64,000 bases of DNA. Origin: Agaricus subrufescens. Its lineage: Eukaryota > Basidiomycota > Agaricomycetes > Agaricales > Agaricaceae. This document shows positions 12,743-24,256 of this stretch, in pieces. The DNA lies in assembly GCA_029945375.1 (NCBI GenBank), contig CM057060.1:2418001-2482000 (forward strand). Reading direction: 5' to 3'. The translations under genes and the position numbers were made by a program. Under the pieces are notes generated by a model, which saw only the letters and a program-made list of their open reading frames with translations, made no database searches and was not told the origin of the DNA. The stretch's first letter is position 1. Each line of letters opens with the position of its first letter.

Positions 12743-15722
12743 TCAAAGAACTCTGACAAAAATATTACCACAGAACAAGCAGCGTTGCACTGCTTCCAAC
12801 AGTTCCTCCACCACCCATCCTTGAGCCAATGGGGGCAACCAAGTCGGTTGTTCAGGAGATGCTTTTGCAGATAATGGTAAAAAGGCCTTCCTACTGCAAC
12901 CTATACACGTACGCACGTGCGGCGTCGACAAAATAAATGTCGTGATCGAACACCGAGCTGTAGTTAGAAAGTTGCATCAGTCATCAAACCCCAGAAGACA
13001 AGTCAATGTCAGGGTGCTTACTCCAATGGTGACCATTCGAACACACGGCCTTCGTAACATCTTGCAATGGAACGATGACATTACAGGCTGGACAGTGTTC
13101 GTCTTTAATATGAGAGCCAGAATCCTGCATCATCATACGCCCTTGAACCTCTTTCGATAGATTTTCGGCTTCCTCTGACAAGTTGGAAGGTGAACCAGGT
13201 AAAAGCGATTGTATTACCGCTCGCAGTATAAAAGGGATATCAGCAGCTGATAGGAGGTCAATATACATCAGTCATTCTAGTCTCAAGAACGTACGTTGTA
13301 ACAAAGGAACGATGGCGCCGAGATGCCTAATAATAGTACGAAGCACCCTATGCGAAATGGCATTAAGGAGATCTTGTGCAATGAGGCCACACTCTATTCG
13401 TCTCTCCTCTGTGTCTGAGTGGTGCTTCTTAAGTTGTAAGCATATCATCTCGGCGGCCATAGATTAACATACTTACCCAGGTAAAATCTGCAAGAGCTAA
13501 TGTCATCCGTAAAGAGAGGAAGGTATCATATCCGAAAAGATGTCGGATCAAACTCTCTTTGAACCGACGTCTGACTTTATCAGAGAGTGGCTCTGTGCAT
13601 GGCGGAATGATAATTGACAATGTATGATCTTCAGGGACCACTCGTAAGATTTGCAATATGCGCGAGTGCAGTTCATTGAGTTTCGTCTTGTTGCTAAAAT
13701 GGAACAGATAAGGCCGCAGCAGGTCAAGTGGGCATCGCCCCGAGGCTGAGAATTATTGTTATTATGCATGGCAAAGAAATACGAATTAGAGAAACCCACA
13801 AGCCCTGACAGACCGAAGAAGATTGGCCAGCTTTTCGAGTAACAATTCGTTCGAACCTTCTTCATCCTTCCAAAATCTAGCTACAACCAGAGTACTGCTA
13901 TGCTTGGCCTCATGTTTGTAACTAAAATCTGGTGGACGTATTGCCCTTAACAGAGCGTATTAGTATCAAGCGAAGAATCAAGAGGCTATATGCTTACTCT
14001 TGTGCCCATATTAGCTCGGATGCGCCATCGAACAAGGCTGCCCCAGTTATCCGGTTCATATCAGTGGAATCCACATTGCCATCCTGAATCTCGGTAAACA
14101 TTAATCTGGCCATCTTTGACAATTGCTGGGAGTTTATGATATCTTCTGACCAGGATGGGGAAGAAGAAAGATTTTGGACGACATGGAATGACCCGTCAGC
14201 GAGCGTGACAATCAACATATCTTTGTTCGCAACATAGTTAAGTCCTGTCACAGGATGCAGAGCTGAGGAGGATTTGTGGACCTTCTGGGTTTGAAAACGA
14301 AGGGTGACAAAGCCTGACCAGCGCGGGTCATGGTCTGGTGAAGACCACAGGAACAGTTTTCCGGGCTTGCTAAAAATTAGGATGGCCTATATAAATTATT
14401 TAGTAAGCTTGAAAGGTAGTGGCGGCGACTAATGTAGAGCTGAGAACCTACAGGGTGTGTAACAGATTCTATCCATCGCATCGCTGTTATCCCAGCCTTG
14501 TCGGGTGCAAAAACAACCCCGAAACATTGGACGGACGTTTCTATGTCGTAGCCAGGACCGAAAGGTGTTTGACCGGCCTCCTTGATGAGGCGCTGGGTAA
14601 TTCTAATAGTTCCTATAGCACCAGAAGAAGTCCCATATGCGAGGATACCTGATGCTGAAGATGGCTGAGAAAATATTACAAACATTAAAACTACGAGAAT
14701 CACCAGTCCCGGGATCTAGAGGTTTCGATTCCGAAAATGCAAGATGAGTGATCCAATGATCATCTAAGGTGATATCCTGTACAAAATGCAATGTATTTTC
14801 GACAAATCTGGCTAGATTTTAGTTGTCAAGAAATACATGAAGAGAAAAATAATAAATCACCTTAGAAGTGTTATGCTGCCGGCTCGATTCCCTACTACCA
14901 GGAGTGATCCACTGCGCCCTGGAGTAGGAGTGACGCCAAAATCTGCTTGAATCCAACATATACCTGGGGTGGGGTTAAATCCAGACGGTGCCTATATGCT
15001 AAGAGTAACCAACGTACTGATAGCCTGGGCACGCAATGCCCCCACAATGGGGTTGCCACCGGATAGAACCTCGAGTTTGTCGAGGAGGTAGGGAGTGACA
15101 TCAAGAACTTTTTCCCATTCACCCTTGAGTGAATTACGGGTTGCTGACCAGAGTCGAAGATCAAAGTTTGAGTTTAGGGTTGCAATGATACATCTAGAAG
15201 TTACGAGTTTAGTAATAGGGAGAACGAAAATGCGCATGGATAGTTGCATACCCCGAAGTACTTGACAAGTTGGAAGGCGATATAGCAACGGACCACAAAT
15301 TTGGATCTATAGAACCGAGAGAGACGGTACTCCAATCTACAGTCGTTATAAGAACTTTAGAATCGCTAAGGAGGACTCTTTACGCGCCTTGAGAATACTC
15401 TGGCCATTTACATGGCTCACCCTCATCGAATTGTACCGCCGTTCGAAACCACCCGACTTCAGTCTTTTCAATACCATTTTTCTTACTGGATTTAGACTTT
15501 ATTGCAGATGCGTTATCATACGTGATTCCATATTCGGGTGTCTGAACCACAGGGAACATCGTATTGGGTCGATCTTAGCAAACCCTGCCGGCGCACCAGG
15601 ATGTATAGAACGCTCTTCGTCGCAAAGCAAAGCTGACCATCGGAGGACCATTGAAGATTGGTGGAAGAAGGATGTGATGTAACGGTTGGAAAAGTAAGAG
15701 TTGCTTGTACGGAGGGTGTCAT
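12743..15722 (-). CDS. TFIIIC subunit, 90-kDa / Sfc9-type (WD40 N-domain, zinc-finger C-domain)
   Basis: A component of TFIIIC, the factor that recruits TFIIIB to tRNA and other Pol III genes in the nucleus; relatives are human GTF3C4 and fission yeast Sfc9. The N-terminal part fits the TFIIIC delta propeller: NLQWSSDGQLCFATKS, YILTPEYGI after the first intron, EVGWFRTAVQF, WSTVSLGSIDPNLWSVAISP, NFDLRLWSATRN. The C-terminal zinc finger is CPACNVIVPLQDVTKAVC, NGHHWTRCSITTFILSTP, VRTCIGCSRKAF and CLFCG, with paired Cys ligands. The finger is completed across an intron near 12980. Many introns of about 50 bp. The one at 15337-15387 appears to use a GC donor. Start at 15722 is the first ATG in frame with the propeller. 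Confidence 0.85.
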
Positions 15723-16041
15723 GAGAAGAGGAACAAGAACTGAACTTGGCAGTCACGCAAACATTATGAGATAAGATAGTCAATACACGATTACACAACT
15801 CAAGGGTTAAATCCGAGAAAGGACATCTACAAGAGCACCTCGGGGGATATATAAATAAGTCGAAAGCGCTGTGCTACCTCACTATAAGTGACAAATGAGT
15901 ACAGGTTTACAGAAGAAAATAGTTGAGTGATAAAGACAAGACAATTACAGAATGGGCAGATATGAATCATGGCACCGGTGCCGTATGTAGCACCAGTTAC
16001 GGTCCAAAAAAATTACATTACCGGAGGCAGGAATAAAGCAT
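15723..16041. other. Short intergenic region
   Basis: Lies between the 3' end of the next minus-strand gene and the start of the TFIIIC subunit. It must carry the TFIIIC-gene promoter. No clear motif seen. Confidence 0.4.
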
Positions 16042-17428
16042 TTAATGAAAGACTGAAACCAGTAGATCTTGAAGTCCTCGCTTCTTCACCCACTTGAGTG
16101 AAGCATGGTTCTTCTTTTTCCTGACATCTCGTACGAGCGCCGAACGGCTAGGAAACATCAAGTTCCTCACGGCTTGTGGTCCCTCGAGCCGCATTGAGAG
16201 GTAATCTCGGATGTTAAGAAAGACACGCGGTTTGATGTACTTCTTCGCAGACTTAATTGTCGTAGGAAGAAGTTTGACGTCGGTTAGAAGTCCCAGTTCG
16301 ATGATGAGCGACTGAAGAAGGGTAAGGTGACAGATCTGGTTGGTGTGCGCAGTAGGATTGGCTATGTAACTGTGGTCGGTTTTGTTTGTTTTTTTTTTCG
16401 CGAGTTTTTGTCCAAAAAATTATTCCCGAGTTGATGAAGTGGAACATGGAAAGAAAAAAAAGAAGTCGTTAGCCGTACTGTCGGTTGGATCACCACGGGT
16501 CCACGCACGATGTGATATAGGTGACTGCTTCATCGTACGCTGTCGGGTTGCCGGACTGCTCAGATACTTTCTCGGAGGAGACGGGAGTTGGATGGATTGC
16601 GGGCGAGGTAACGACAGTCTTTTCTTTCTTGGCTTTGACCTTCTTCTTCTTCTTCTTCAAAGGCGTAGGAGCAGGTGCGGCGGCGGGAAGTTGAGGAGTG
16701 CAAGGTACAATGGTTGCTTGCGAGAGACTCTTGCTGAGGACAGGGACAGCGTAGTCCGTACTGACATACGCTCCGTCGTCTTTGGCATTAGACGCGCCCT
16801 CCGTTTCTTTCATCTCTACCCTCTTCTCTGATACCTTTTGCTTTTCTTTCCTCCTATTTTTCCTCATACCCTTATTCGTCGCAGTTTCAAGAGAGCTCGA
16901 CTTGGTAGTGTCCAAGGCCACCGAGTCTTGTGCCTTCGATCCACTCGCCTCTCCCACCAACCCACCATCGGCGTCAATATGGAGTCTAGCCACCTCTTTC
17001 GCAAGTTCCGATGAAATGCTATCTCTATCTTCCGGCTCAAGTCCAGAAGTCAAGTTATGCGGTGTCCCATGTATTGTTACATTATCATCCTCCGATTTCT
17101 TGGTCTTTGACCTTTGAGAAGAGGACCTTTCCAAGACAACGAAATCATCGTCGGACAATACCGCCGCCCCACTAGCGTCTTCACCTTCAGAGACAGTCCA
17201 CACAATTTCATCGTCGGAGAATGAGGATTCCTCTCCGGTGGTTTCCCGGAGCCGCGCATTCCTAATAGCGCCAGCACCAGCCAGCCTTTCCGAATCCAGC
17301 TGCTGTTTAACGTTGACAAAATCAAAGCCAGAGGATGAGAGCGAGGAAGCAGTCGATAGCGCAGGTGAGGTGAACATTAGCGAGTTAGACGGACTCGGAA
17401 TCATCGGAGTATCTTTAACGGAGGCCAT
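16042..17428 (-). CDS. Unknown protein with disordered N-half and conserved-looking helical C-terminus
   Basis: I do not recognise a family. Two exons (17428-16509 and 16369-16042) join in frame to 415 residues through a 139-bp intron with donor TC|GTGCGT. The junction reads DEAVTYITS-YIANPTAHTN. The N-terminal 290 residues are low-complexity with acidic, Ser-rich and Lys-rich runs, including a KKKKKK stretch from a CTT microsatellite and a KNRRKEKQK basic patch that could be a nuclear signal. The C-terminal 120 residues look folded: ICHLTLLQSLIIELGLL, SAKKYIKPRVFLNIRDYL and a basic end RDVRKKKNHASLKWVKKRG. A nuclear or nucleolar role is only a guess. Confidence 0.72.
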
Positions 17429-17847
17429 GATGACGCTATATGATGACTGGGATAAATAGAGTACACTGGGAAACGTGAGACTAGTTGGGCGCTGGCGTTA
17501 GTGTTTGGTGGGTTCAGCTAAGAGACTGAACGCTCGCCTTAGTTGATACTGGTTGTGGAGGGAAGCGATTGGAGCCCGGTGAGGGGGACTAACGCGAGGT
17601 AGTAAATACGCACGCTTAAGTGTCCGTCAAAACGTCTATAAGGTTGTCAGGGACGATGTCAGACGCCTGGTAGCAACAGATGCGCGCAACAACACATATT
17701 ATAACAAGCGTCAAAGATATATCTCTTATATACCGCTAGTTCCCGCGTTACACCCCCAACATTCTTTCGATCCGTCCTAGAACTCCAAATATCGTAATAC
17801 TTATTCTAACGCATGTCCGCCTCGCTGCAAAACAATATGCTAAACAA
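17429..17847. other. Intergenic region
   Basis: About 420 bp between two minus-strand genes. It holds the promoter of the unknown protein and the 3' end of the RCC1-repeat gene. Nothing else recognised. Confidence 0.4.
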
Positions 17848-19954
17848 CTACCCCATGACCTTCCAGTAAACCGCAGTATTACCATAGCCGGCTGTTGCCT
17901 GTTGTTCAACGATGACGTTCTTTTTGTACACGCTTCCCCCGAGATCCAATACTTCCTTCGCCTTCTTCTTCATTAACATCAACCGCTCGCCGTCCGGGGC
18001 GTCAAGGAAGATAGGCATCGCGAGGCTAGACTTTTTCCCATTGCCCAGCTCGTAATCAAAATTCCTACCCCACACCATGAGATCCTGACCACCGACGCCG
18101 TGTGAGTCGGCTGATGTATCAAGGGCAACCAAGACATGCCCAGTCGGCGATATAACAACTGCCACGGGCATTACCGGCTCCAATTGCTGTTTTCGATCGC
18201 TATCTATATATTCTACTTGAGTAAAGTCAAAGAATATAAGAACCGAACTCACACTGTAAAAGTCCGCTAACATTCTTTACCCTAGTTGGGCTGCCTTGCG
18301 AATTGCTGTAGGTATTGTTACCGAGTCCGCCACTTTGCCCATTACCACACATTAATAGATCAGCTGTCGTAGGACTGTCCGCGCCGGAGCGTTCCACAGT
18401 AAATGATGTCAGGTCCCCTTCTGCAACCTATGGTTAATACGAACTCCCGTCAAGATTACAAGCGGCCGCATACTGGCAGTTACGTCTAAACATTTGCTTC
18501 GCGTCTTCTGGGAAACCATGCGCCATAGAACAACCTCTGTCGGTACTGTGATCGTATTGAGAGTCACATTCGAACCTAGCCCGATTTGCCTGGAAGGATT
18601 GAGATAAATTTTCAACAACCCGATTGAAAAGGGCCCACCCGAACTCGTTAGCACCCCACCCCAACACGCGTCCTGCTGGCGTCCGGACGAAGCTGCTCCT
18701 GCCACCAGCAGCAATCTGGCCAACATCAACTCCGCGGAGTGCTGGGATCTCATACAAATGAGTACACCAGTGAATGGTAGAATCATCAATATTTGAAAGG
18801 TCTGTGGCCACATCAAGGGCGGAAGCGACTCGAACGGGTTTAACAGATTGAGTTCCAGCAGACTTGGGTGAAAGCTCTACCCGAAGCGTGTCTGGCTTCT
18901 TGGTAGTGATCAAGGCAGTTGGATCGGTGATTTCAAAGTTGCGCAGGCCAAGCTGCCCAAAGCGATTGGCCGCTTTATTTACAGGGTGAGCAAACGTACG
19001 CCCGTAACTGGTGAGGGCAAGAAGATGATTGTCTCCGGCCACGATAGAAACAAATCTGCAGGTGGGGTGTGAATCTGAGTGTCTCAATACCCAATAAGCG
19101 CGAAGAGTACCTTTCGTTCCAGCCGAGGGTTTCTTTAGCTGCGAGTTCTTGGTACATAACGCCGCGGTCATTTTTCCAGAGCCAATTAGTATTCAACCAC
19201 GAACTCCGGGGTGAGGGTTGACCTGCTGGAACCATTTGATTCAAGACGTCTGCAGCAAGAACATACACCTTTCCAGATGCGGACAGAGCATAAACCTTGA
19301 ATTCCGTGAGCTGCAGCTTGACAATATTCTGACCAAGACTTCAGCTACTTTCCAAGGCCAAGAATGCTACAAACAATTACCATTCCCTTTAACGTCGGCA
19401 TGGGCTTCGCACTGCCTTTCAAATCAGGTCCAAAAAACCCATCTCCCCATTGGTAAACATCTCCTCTTGCATCTACACAAGCGGCGTGCTTTCTATGTAG
19501 TTGCAAATCTCTCAACGCGACACCCTCTAACCACTTCGCAATTGTAGGCTGACGCATACCCGCGCCCTTCCCCTCGCCTTCATCTGATCCGGAAAATAGA
19601 ATCCTACCACTTCATTTTCTTTGAGCATATGGGGACCGTTGGCCGGAAGCTGGATATGTACCTGCTCGAACCCCAAACAAGAGAATGAAGTGTGTCTCCG
19701 TCTCGCCAAATCGTTGCATCTGGTGACGTATTTGTGTTCAATTGAGAAGTTAATGAGCTCGGCACATTGACAGAGGTATCTGCGTCATTGTAGATCCTCT
19801 TAGAGTTAGCGTACAACAAGTAAGAACCAACAGTAATTCCGGACACAAGCGAAGCTGCTGCTGCCGTGCGTTTCTGTGACTGTGGGATTTGACGCGCTTG
19901 CTGATGAAGTCGGCGAAAATGAGGCTGCAGGCTTTGGCCTGCTTTTCTAAACAT
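17848..19954 (-). CDS. FMP25-like mitochondrial RCC1-repeat protein
   Basis: Resembles yeast Fmp25, a mitochondrial inner-membrane protein needed for assembly of respiratory complex III. The start at 19954 gives a basic, Gln/Arg-rich leader (MFRKAGQSLQPHFRRLHQQA), a likely mitochondrial presequence. One membrane segment follows around residues 33-50 (AAAASLVSGITVGSYLLYA). RCC1-type repeats come next: SLVWGS, AACVDARGDVYQWGDG, FVSIVAGDNHLLALTSYG, VDVGQIAAGGRSSFVRT, GRVLGWGANEFG and DLMVWGRNFDYELGNGKKS. The C-terminus is YGNTAVYWKVMG. Several short introns interrupt the frames. The RCC1-repeat and mitochondrial features are visible; the complex III role is from the family. Confidence 0.78.
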
Positions 19955-20045
19955 GGTGGTTCATACAAAACAGCTGTAAGAGAATCAATGCCAACTCGAG
20001 TTCCCACGTGGTGACCTCATAAGTCTGTTCCATAAATAGCACTGC

Positions 20046-20611
20046 CTACAGGACCTCATCCGACTCTTCGCCCTCTTCGCTGTCCGACTCGTCGCTTAAT
20101 TCAAAGTTCAATCCCTCCAACGTGCTCTCTTCCACTCTCGCCTTCGACGGTGTTGGTGGCGTAATCATCAACTTCATACTAATCCCTCCCTGCATACTCT
20201 CGCTACCAACGATGACTGGCTTCGAAGGGGACACGGAAATGATATCGTTCTTGAATGATTCGGAAGCATTATATGGCATTCCACTTCCATCGGGAATTAT
20301 GAAGAATGCCGACCCTCGGTGAGAAGAGAGACTGCTAGAGTACGAACGATGATGGCTAAGGCGGATGCCCCCGTTGTAGAGTGTTTCAGGGTCATCGCTG
20401 CTGCTGCCAGAAGTATACCAGACTCGAGGTGTAAACTTAGGCACGTTTCGGGGGCGGGAGCATAGGAATGCAACTGCGGCGGCAACGAGCAGTAGTACAG
20501 ATATGACAACGGCAACCAGGAATAATGTCACTGTATGAGAAGCATCAGAGAAGCCACCTTCACATAATGTTGAGACTTGGTATCATGCGCACTGGCTGTT
20601 CCTTGCTTCAT
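20046..20611 (-). CDS. Small single-pass membrane protein, unknown function
   Basis: The main exon (20530-20046) has no ATG at its head but begins right after a good acceptor (ATACAG). It joins in frame across a 62-bp intron (20592-20531) to a short first exon, so the protein would start MKQGTAMTLFLVAVV, 167 residues. An in-frame ATG further upstream at 20683 is an alternative start. One strong membrane segment (FLVAVVISVLLLVAAAVAFL) is followed by a basic stop-transfer (SRPRNVPK). The Ser-rich cytosolic tail ends in an acidic cluster (DESDSEEGEESDEVL). No family recognised. Only about 200 bp separate it from the ASH2 gene upstream. Confidence 0.6.
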
Positions 20612-20807
20612 TGCGTAGTTTCTTGATATCAAAACGCGATAATAGGAGCATTCAGTTAGCCGCCTGATTTGAATTCGGTCCATGGCTAACCACCTGCACG
20701 CGCACATTCGTCATCAGGCCGCAAGCAAACAAATGTCTTTGCGAGCGAAATAAACGAACTAACATTGGTAGCAGAGCACAACAACAAAAATAAAACCTAC
20801 AAGTTCC

Positions 20808-23161
20808 TCAACCCTCTTCCTCTTCCTCCTCTTCTTCTCTAACATACTCAATCTTTGGCTTTACTCGGCGGTCCTCAATTTCGCCCTCTTCCTCTTCCTC
20901 TACCTCTTCAGGTTCACCATAGCCCACCGTACTTTCCTCCGGTTCGCGCTCCACATCTTCTTGAAAATCTGATGCATATTCGCTCCCCCCTGGTCCAACA
21001 TATGATCCAGCGGTAGGAGCTGGTGAATGTCCCTCTGGTACCTTAATTCCGACCTCACTCTCGGCTTCTTTCCATTCATGTCCACGGTTGGTTTCCTGGT
21101 CGACAACCATTTCGCCCTCCTCTGGAGGAGACCGTTCCTGTAGTTCGGAAGTGGTGGAACGTCCCCTGGGAGCTACACTGCTTCTTCCCGATTCTAGGGC
21201 GGCAGCTTCAATTTCTTTGTCCAAATCGTATGCGGCTGTTGAGAACCTCAATGGACTAGGACTCGGATATGATGAACTCGCGTGACTTGTGACACCTCCA
21301 AGTCCAATTCCAAGTAATAAAGGGCCGCCTAGTAGATTCGGCATAGTAGCGACAGCTGGTTTCTCTCTCTCCAGGTCTTCTTTCAATAATGATACCTCAC
21401 GTTTCCTGGAATCGGCTTCAGCAACCTTCTTTGCTTTCCTCTTTGCATCGGCTTCTCTTCTCTTTTTCTTCTTCTGCTCAGCCCTTTCTTCCTCACGTTT
21501 GCTGTTCTCCTGCCACCGAGAGAGCTCTTTCCGAGCTTCCTCCTCTTCGATCTCGTCCAATTCCCACTGTTCCCGCATGAATTCTGCATAGCGTTCACAA
21601 GCAGGCCGCCAAGTCCTTGTAGGTTTGATGTCCACATCTAAGTCGGTGTCCATTCCGCTTCGGTTTTCACCTGAAGTTTCTGAATTGGGTTCAGGATTAG
21701 ACACAGGAGGAACGAGTGGATCTTTTCCTTCAAGTAATGCATCAATATCTGGAGGTGGCGGGTATTCGAAGTCGGGTCCTGGGTTTATGCGTACAGACGC
21801 ATCGTTGAACAATGAGATGAGGGGATAGTACCCTAACCATCCATCGTCGAAAGGGTTTTCTCGATGTTCCTTCACTCCTTCCTTCGCTCTCTTTCTCTCT
21901 TTTGCTCGCTGAGTTTTGTCTTTTGGTTGACGTAGCTGTAGGTAATCATATAAATCTTGAAAGCCTATGCCCTGGCATTCCCCATTGACGAAGAAGGCAA
22001 TCTTGGACTCTGGACCAAGAGTAGGAAGAGGGCGAAGGTGTTGTTGAGGTTTCGTAGGTGAACTTTTCGTAGTGGTTTCTGGAGGTTTTCCGGTATTAGG
22101 ACCAGACTTTTTCCCTGCATTTGAGGGCACAGAAGAGGATTGTGTGGATTTTCCGGAATAGTCCATGAGGGTGGACATTTCTTTGCATTGTGGGTATTCG
22201 AGGATTTCAAAGACTTCCTGGCCTTTGAGATCAATGGGTATACGTTCACGTCGAATGTGAGCAGGGTCTTGAGCGTCCTTTGGGTTGGCGACGCGTCGCG
22301 GCGGGAGAGAAATGTACATTCCGACAACATCTCCAGAGGCATAAGGTTTTCCGTAAGGCCTTGGCCGAGATAGGGTGAGCTTTTCGCCAGTCTTGTCGCG
22401 GTAGCCATAACTGTAGGCATCCAAGCCAACAGGGCCATTTAGCGTGGCCTCTCGACGCCCCCACCCGAGCCGAACATATGCACCCTCCTTCCTCGTCTTT
22501 CCGCCTTCATCCACGCTCAAGCCGTTCGGCTGTGTACGGTCGCCGCCACCATTTAGAATTTTGACTTCCAAATACCACTTTCCTTCCCTCATTGGTGCAT
22601 TGCATCTTGCACTTCTAAACCCAGAGCTCCCAGCTAGACCAAGGCCATCCTTTGTGACCTTGATAAAAGGAGAACGATCTTCCCAGCTTACACGGTACGA
22701 CGTCGGGTTGGACTCGATCGTACGACAGGGCGTTGCATGACCTGGAGGATTTATACCAGCAGGCACATAGCGGAATCCGATGCGATTGACCGCGACTAGG
22801 TCTGTTTTGAAATATTCCGCGGTGACATTGGCGGCGGCAGAGGTGGTAGTGTCACAAGGCACGAAAGTGGGTCCTCGAGAAATAGAGAGGATTGGACGGG
22901 ATGAAAGATCCCCCCGAGTTACAAGACTACTGCTCTTGTTGTCAGCTTGCGTTCGGAGGAGATTGGAGATAAAGAACATTACTCGTTTGTCGGTGCGTTA
23001 GATGTGGGGGCGGCTGGCGCGGAGGTAGAATCTGAAGGTGCCGGAGACGAGGCGGCGACGGCGGCGCGTTTTCGCTTTCTAGAAGGCTGAGTTGGAGGCG
23101 GTAGAGAACCATTGGAGTTGCCGTTGGATGGAAGGATATTTTCTGGAGGAGGGGAAGACAT
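20808..23161 (-). CDS. ASH2/Bre2-like SPRY protein of the COMPASS H3K4 methyltransferase complex
   Basis: A nuclear core subunit that, with Set1, Swd1, Swd3 and Sdc1, stimulates H3 lysine 4 methylation. Two exons. The first (from 23161) encodes a Pro/Ser-rich head with a basic RKRKR patch, and splices after NAPTN to SLVTRGDLSSRP. The SPRY domain is clear: GFRYVPAGINPP, SWEDRSPFIKVTKDGLGLAG, GFRSARCNAPMREGKWYLEV, GAYVRLGWGRREATLNGPVG, DAYSYGYRDKTGEKL, YGKPYASGDVVGMYISLP and later ESKIAFFVNGECQGIGF. The C-terminal third is a charged coiled region followed by a highly acidic tail ending in a Glu run. Head-to-head with the E2 gene at 65 bp between start codons. No PHD finger, as in fungal Bre2. 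Confidence 0.87.
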
Positions 23162-23226
23162 AGTGTGATGACGCGATTCCCAAATCAGGATTCCGTCCTA
23201 ATTCACTGCCTGGTACACCTCTGACC
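23162..23226. promoter_or_regulatory. Very short bidirectional promoter, ASH2 / E2
   Basis: Only 65 bp lie between the outward-facing start codons. Transcript leaders of one or both genes must begin inside this segment or overlap the partner's coding region. No TATA box seen. Confidence 0.6.
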
Positions 23227-24256
23227 ATGACCGCTCTTCGGTACGTTTAAATCTCCCCATATATGTACCGTCGCTTATCGCCATATGTAGACGCATTCAA
23301 AAGGTGCCTTTCGCGGCTCGAAATCCTATGACTGATCTGATGGCATAGGACTTGACAGGAGGTTGCTGATCTCAATAACCAACCTATCGAGGTGCTCACA
23401 TATCTGTCCTCGTGTCAAACCAACTAAGCCTGTGGTGTATTTTCATACAGGGCATAACAGTAACACCCCAGGAAGATAATCTTTTTGAATGGAAGTGCGC
23501 GATCAAGGGTGCTGTATGGCCTCTTTTCCATCCATGCTTACTGTGCACGTACTGACGGATAAATGGATAATCTTCTCTATCGAATGAACCCTCGGGTGTG
23601 AATCATATTTATCTGCCGCTCTTCACTGCAGAACGATTCACCTTACAAAGGCGGCACGTTCCGCTTCAATCTAACTCTACCCTCCAACTTCCCCTTCAAA
23701 GCTCCTACGGTGCGTCACTTTCGCACCATTGCCGCGACCCATTGACTTATCCTACATCACATTGTCCTATCTTCACGTATCGATGAGTAGGTTACGTTCA
23801 CAACCAAGATCTATCATCCTGGAATTAATGAAGAAGGAGCAATCTGTATCCCAGTCCTCAGGGATGAAGTGAGTCTTCTGATCTTCGACGTATGTCATAT
23901 CCACGAATCTTTCTTTTCAGTGGAAGCCGACAGTAACTCTGGCATCTGGTACGCATTCCACATTGTCTACTTTAGTCTCTTGCCTTGTTTCTAAAATTGC
24001 TCTCGAACAGTGCTCCAAACTATTAAGGAGAAAGTCAATAATCCGAGCGCCGATGATCCTTTCGAACCTGAGATTGCTGCCGTATGTTCCATAGAATTCT
24101 AATTCAGCAATAGTTAAGATTGTGACACTCACTCTAGGTGCTAAAAAATGACAGGAACAAATTCAATAGCAATGCCAAGGACTGGGTCAAGAAGTAAGTA
24201 CTGCGTGTGTGGTTGTATATATGCTACTCACGGGGCTTCATAGATATGCGTCATGA
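23227..24256 (+). CDS. Ubiquitin-conjugating enzyme E2, UbcH7/UBE2L3-like
   Basis: Carries ubiquitin as a thioester and passes it to E3 ligases. Made of about eight small exons. Start MTALR (14-nt first exon), then RIQK, EVADLNNQPIE, ITVTPQEDNLFEWKCAIKGA, NDSPYKGGTFRFNLTLPS, FPFKAPT, VTFTTKIYHPGINEEG, AICIPVLRDE, WKPTVTLAS, VLQTIKEKVNNPSADDPFEP and KDWVKKYAS. The full length is about 150 residues, one E2 fold. The active-site Cys is the C of GAICIPV. The conserved HPN triad reads HPG here, so the Asn that normally shapes the oxyanion site is missing. UBE2L3-like enzymes work mainly with HECT and RBR ligases; whether this one does is inferred. Confidence 0.88.
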
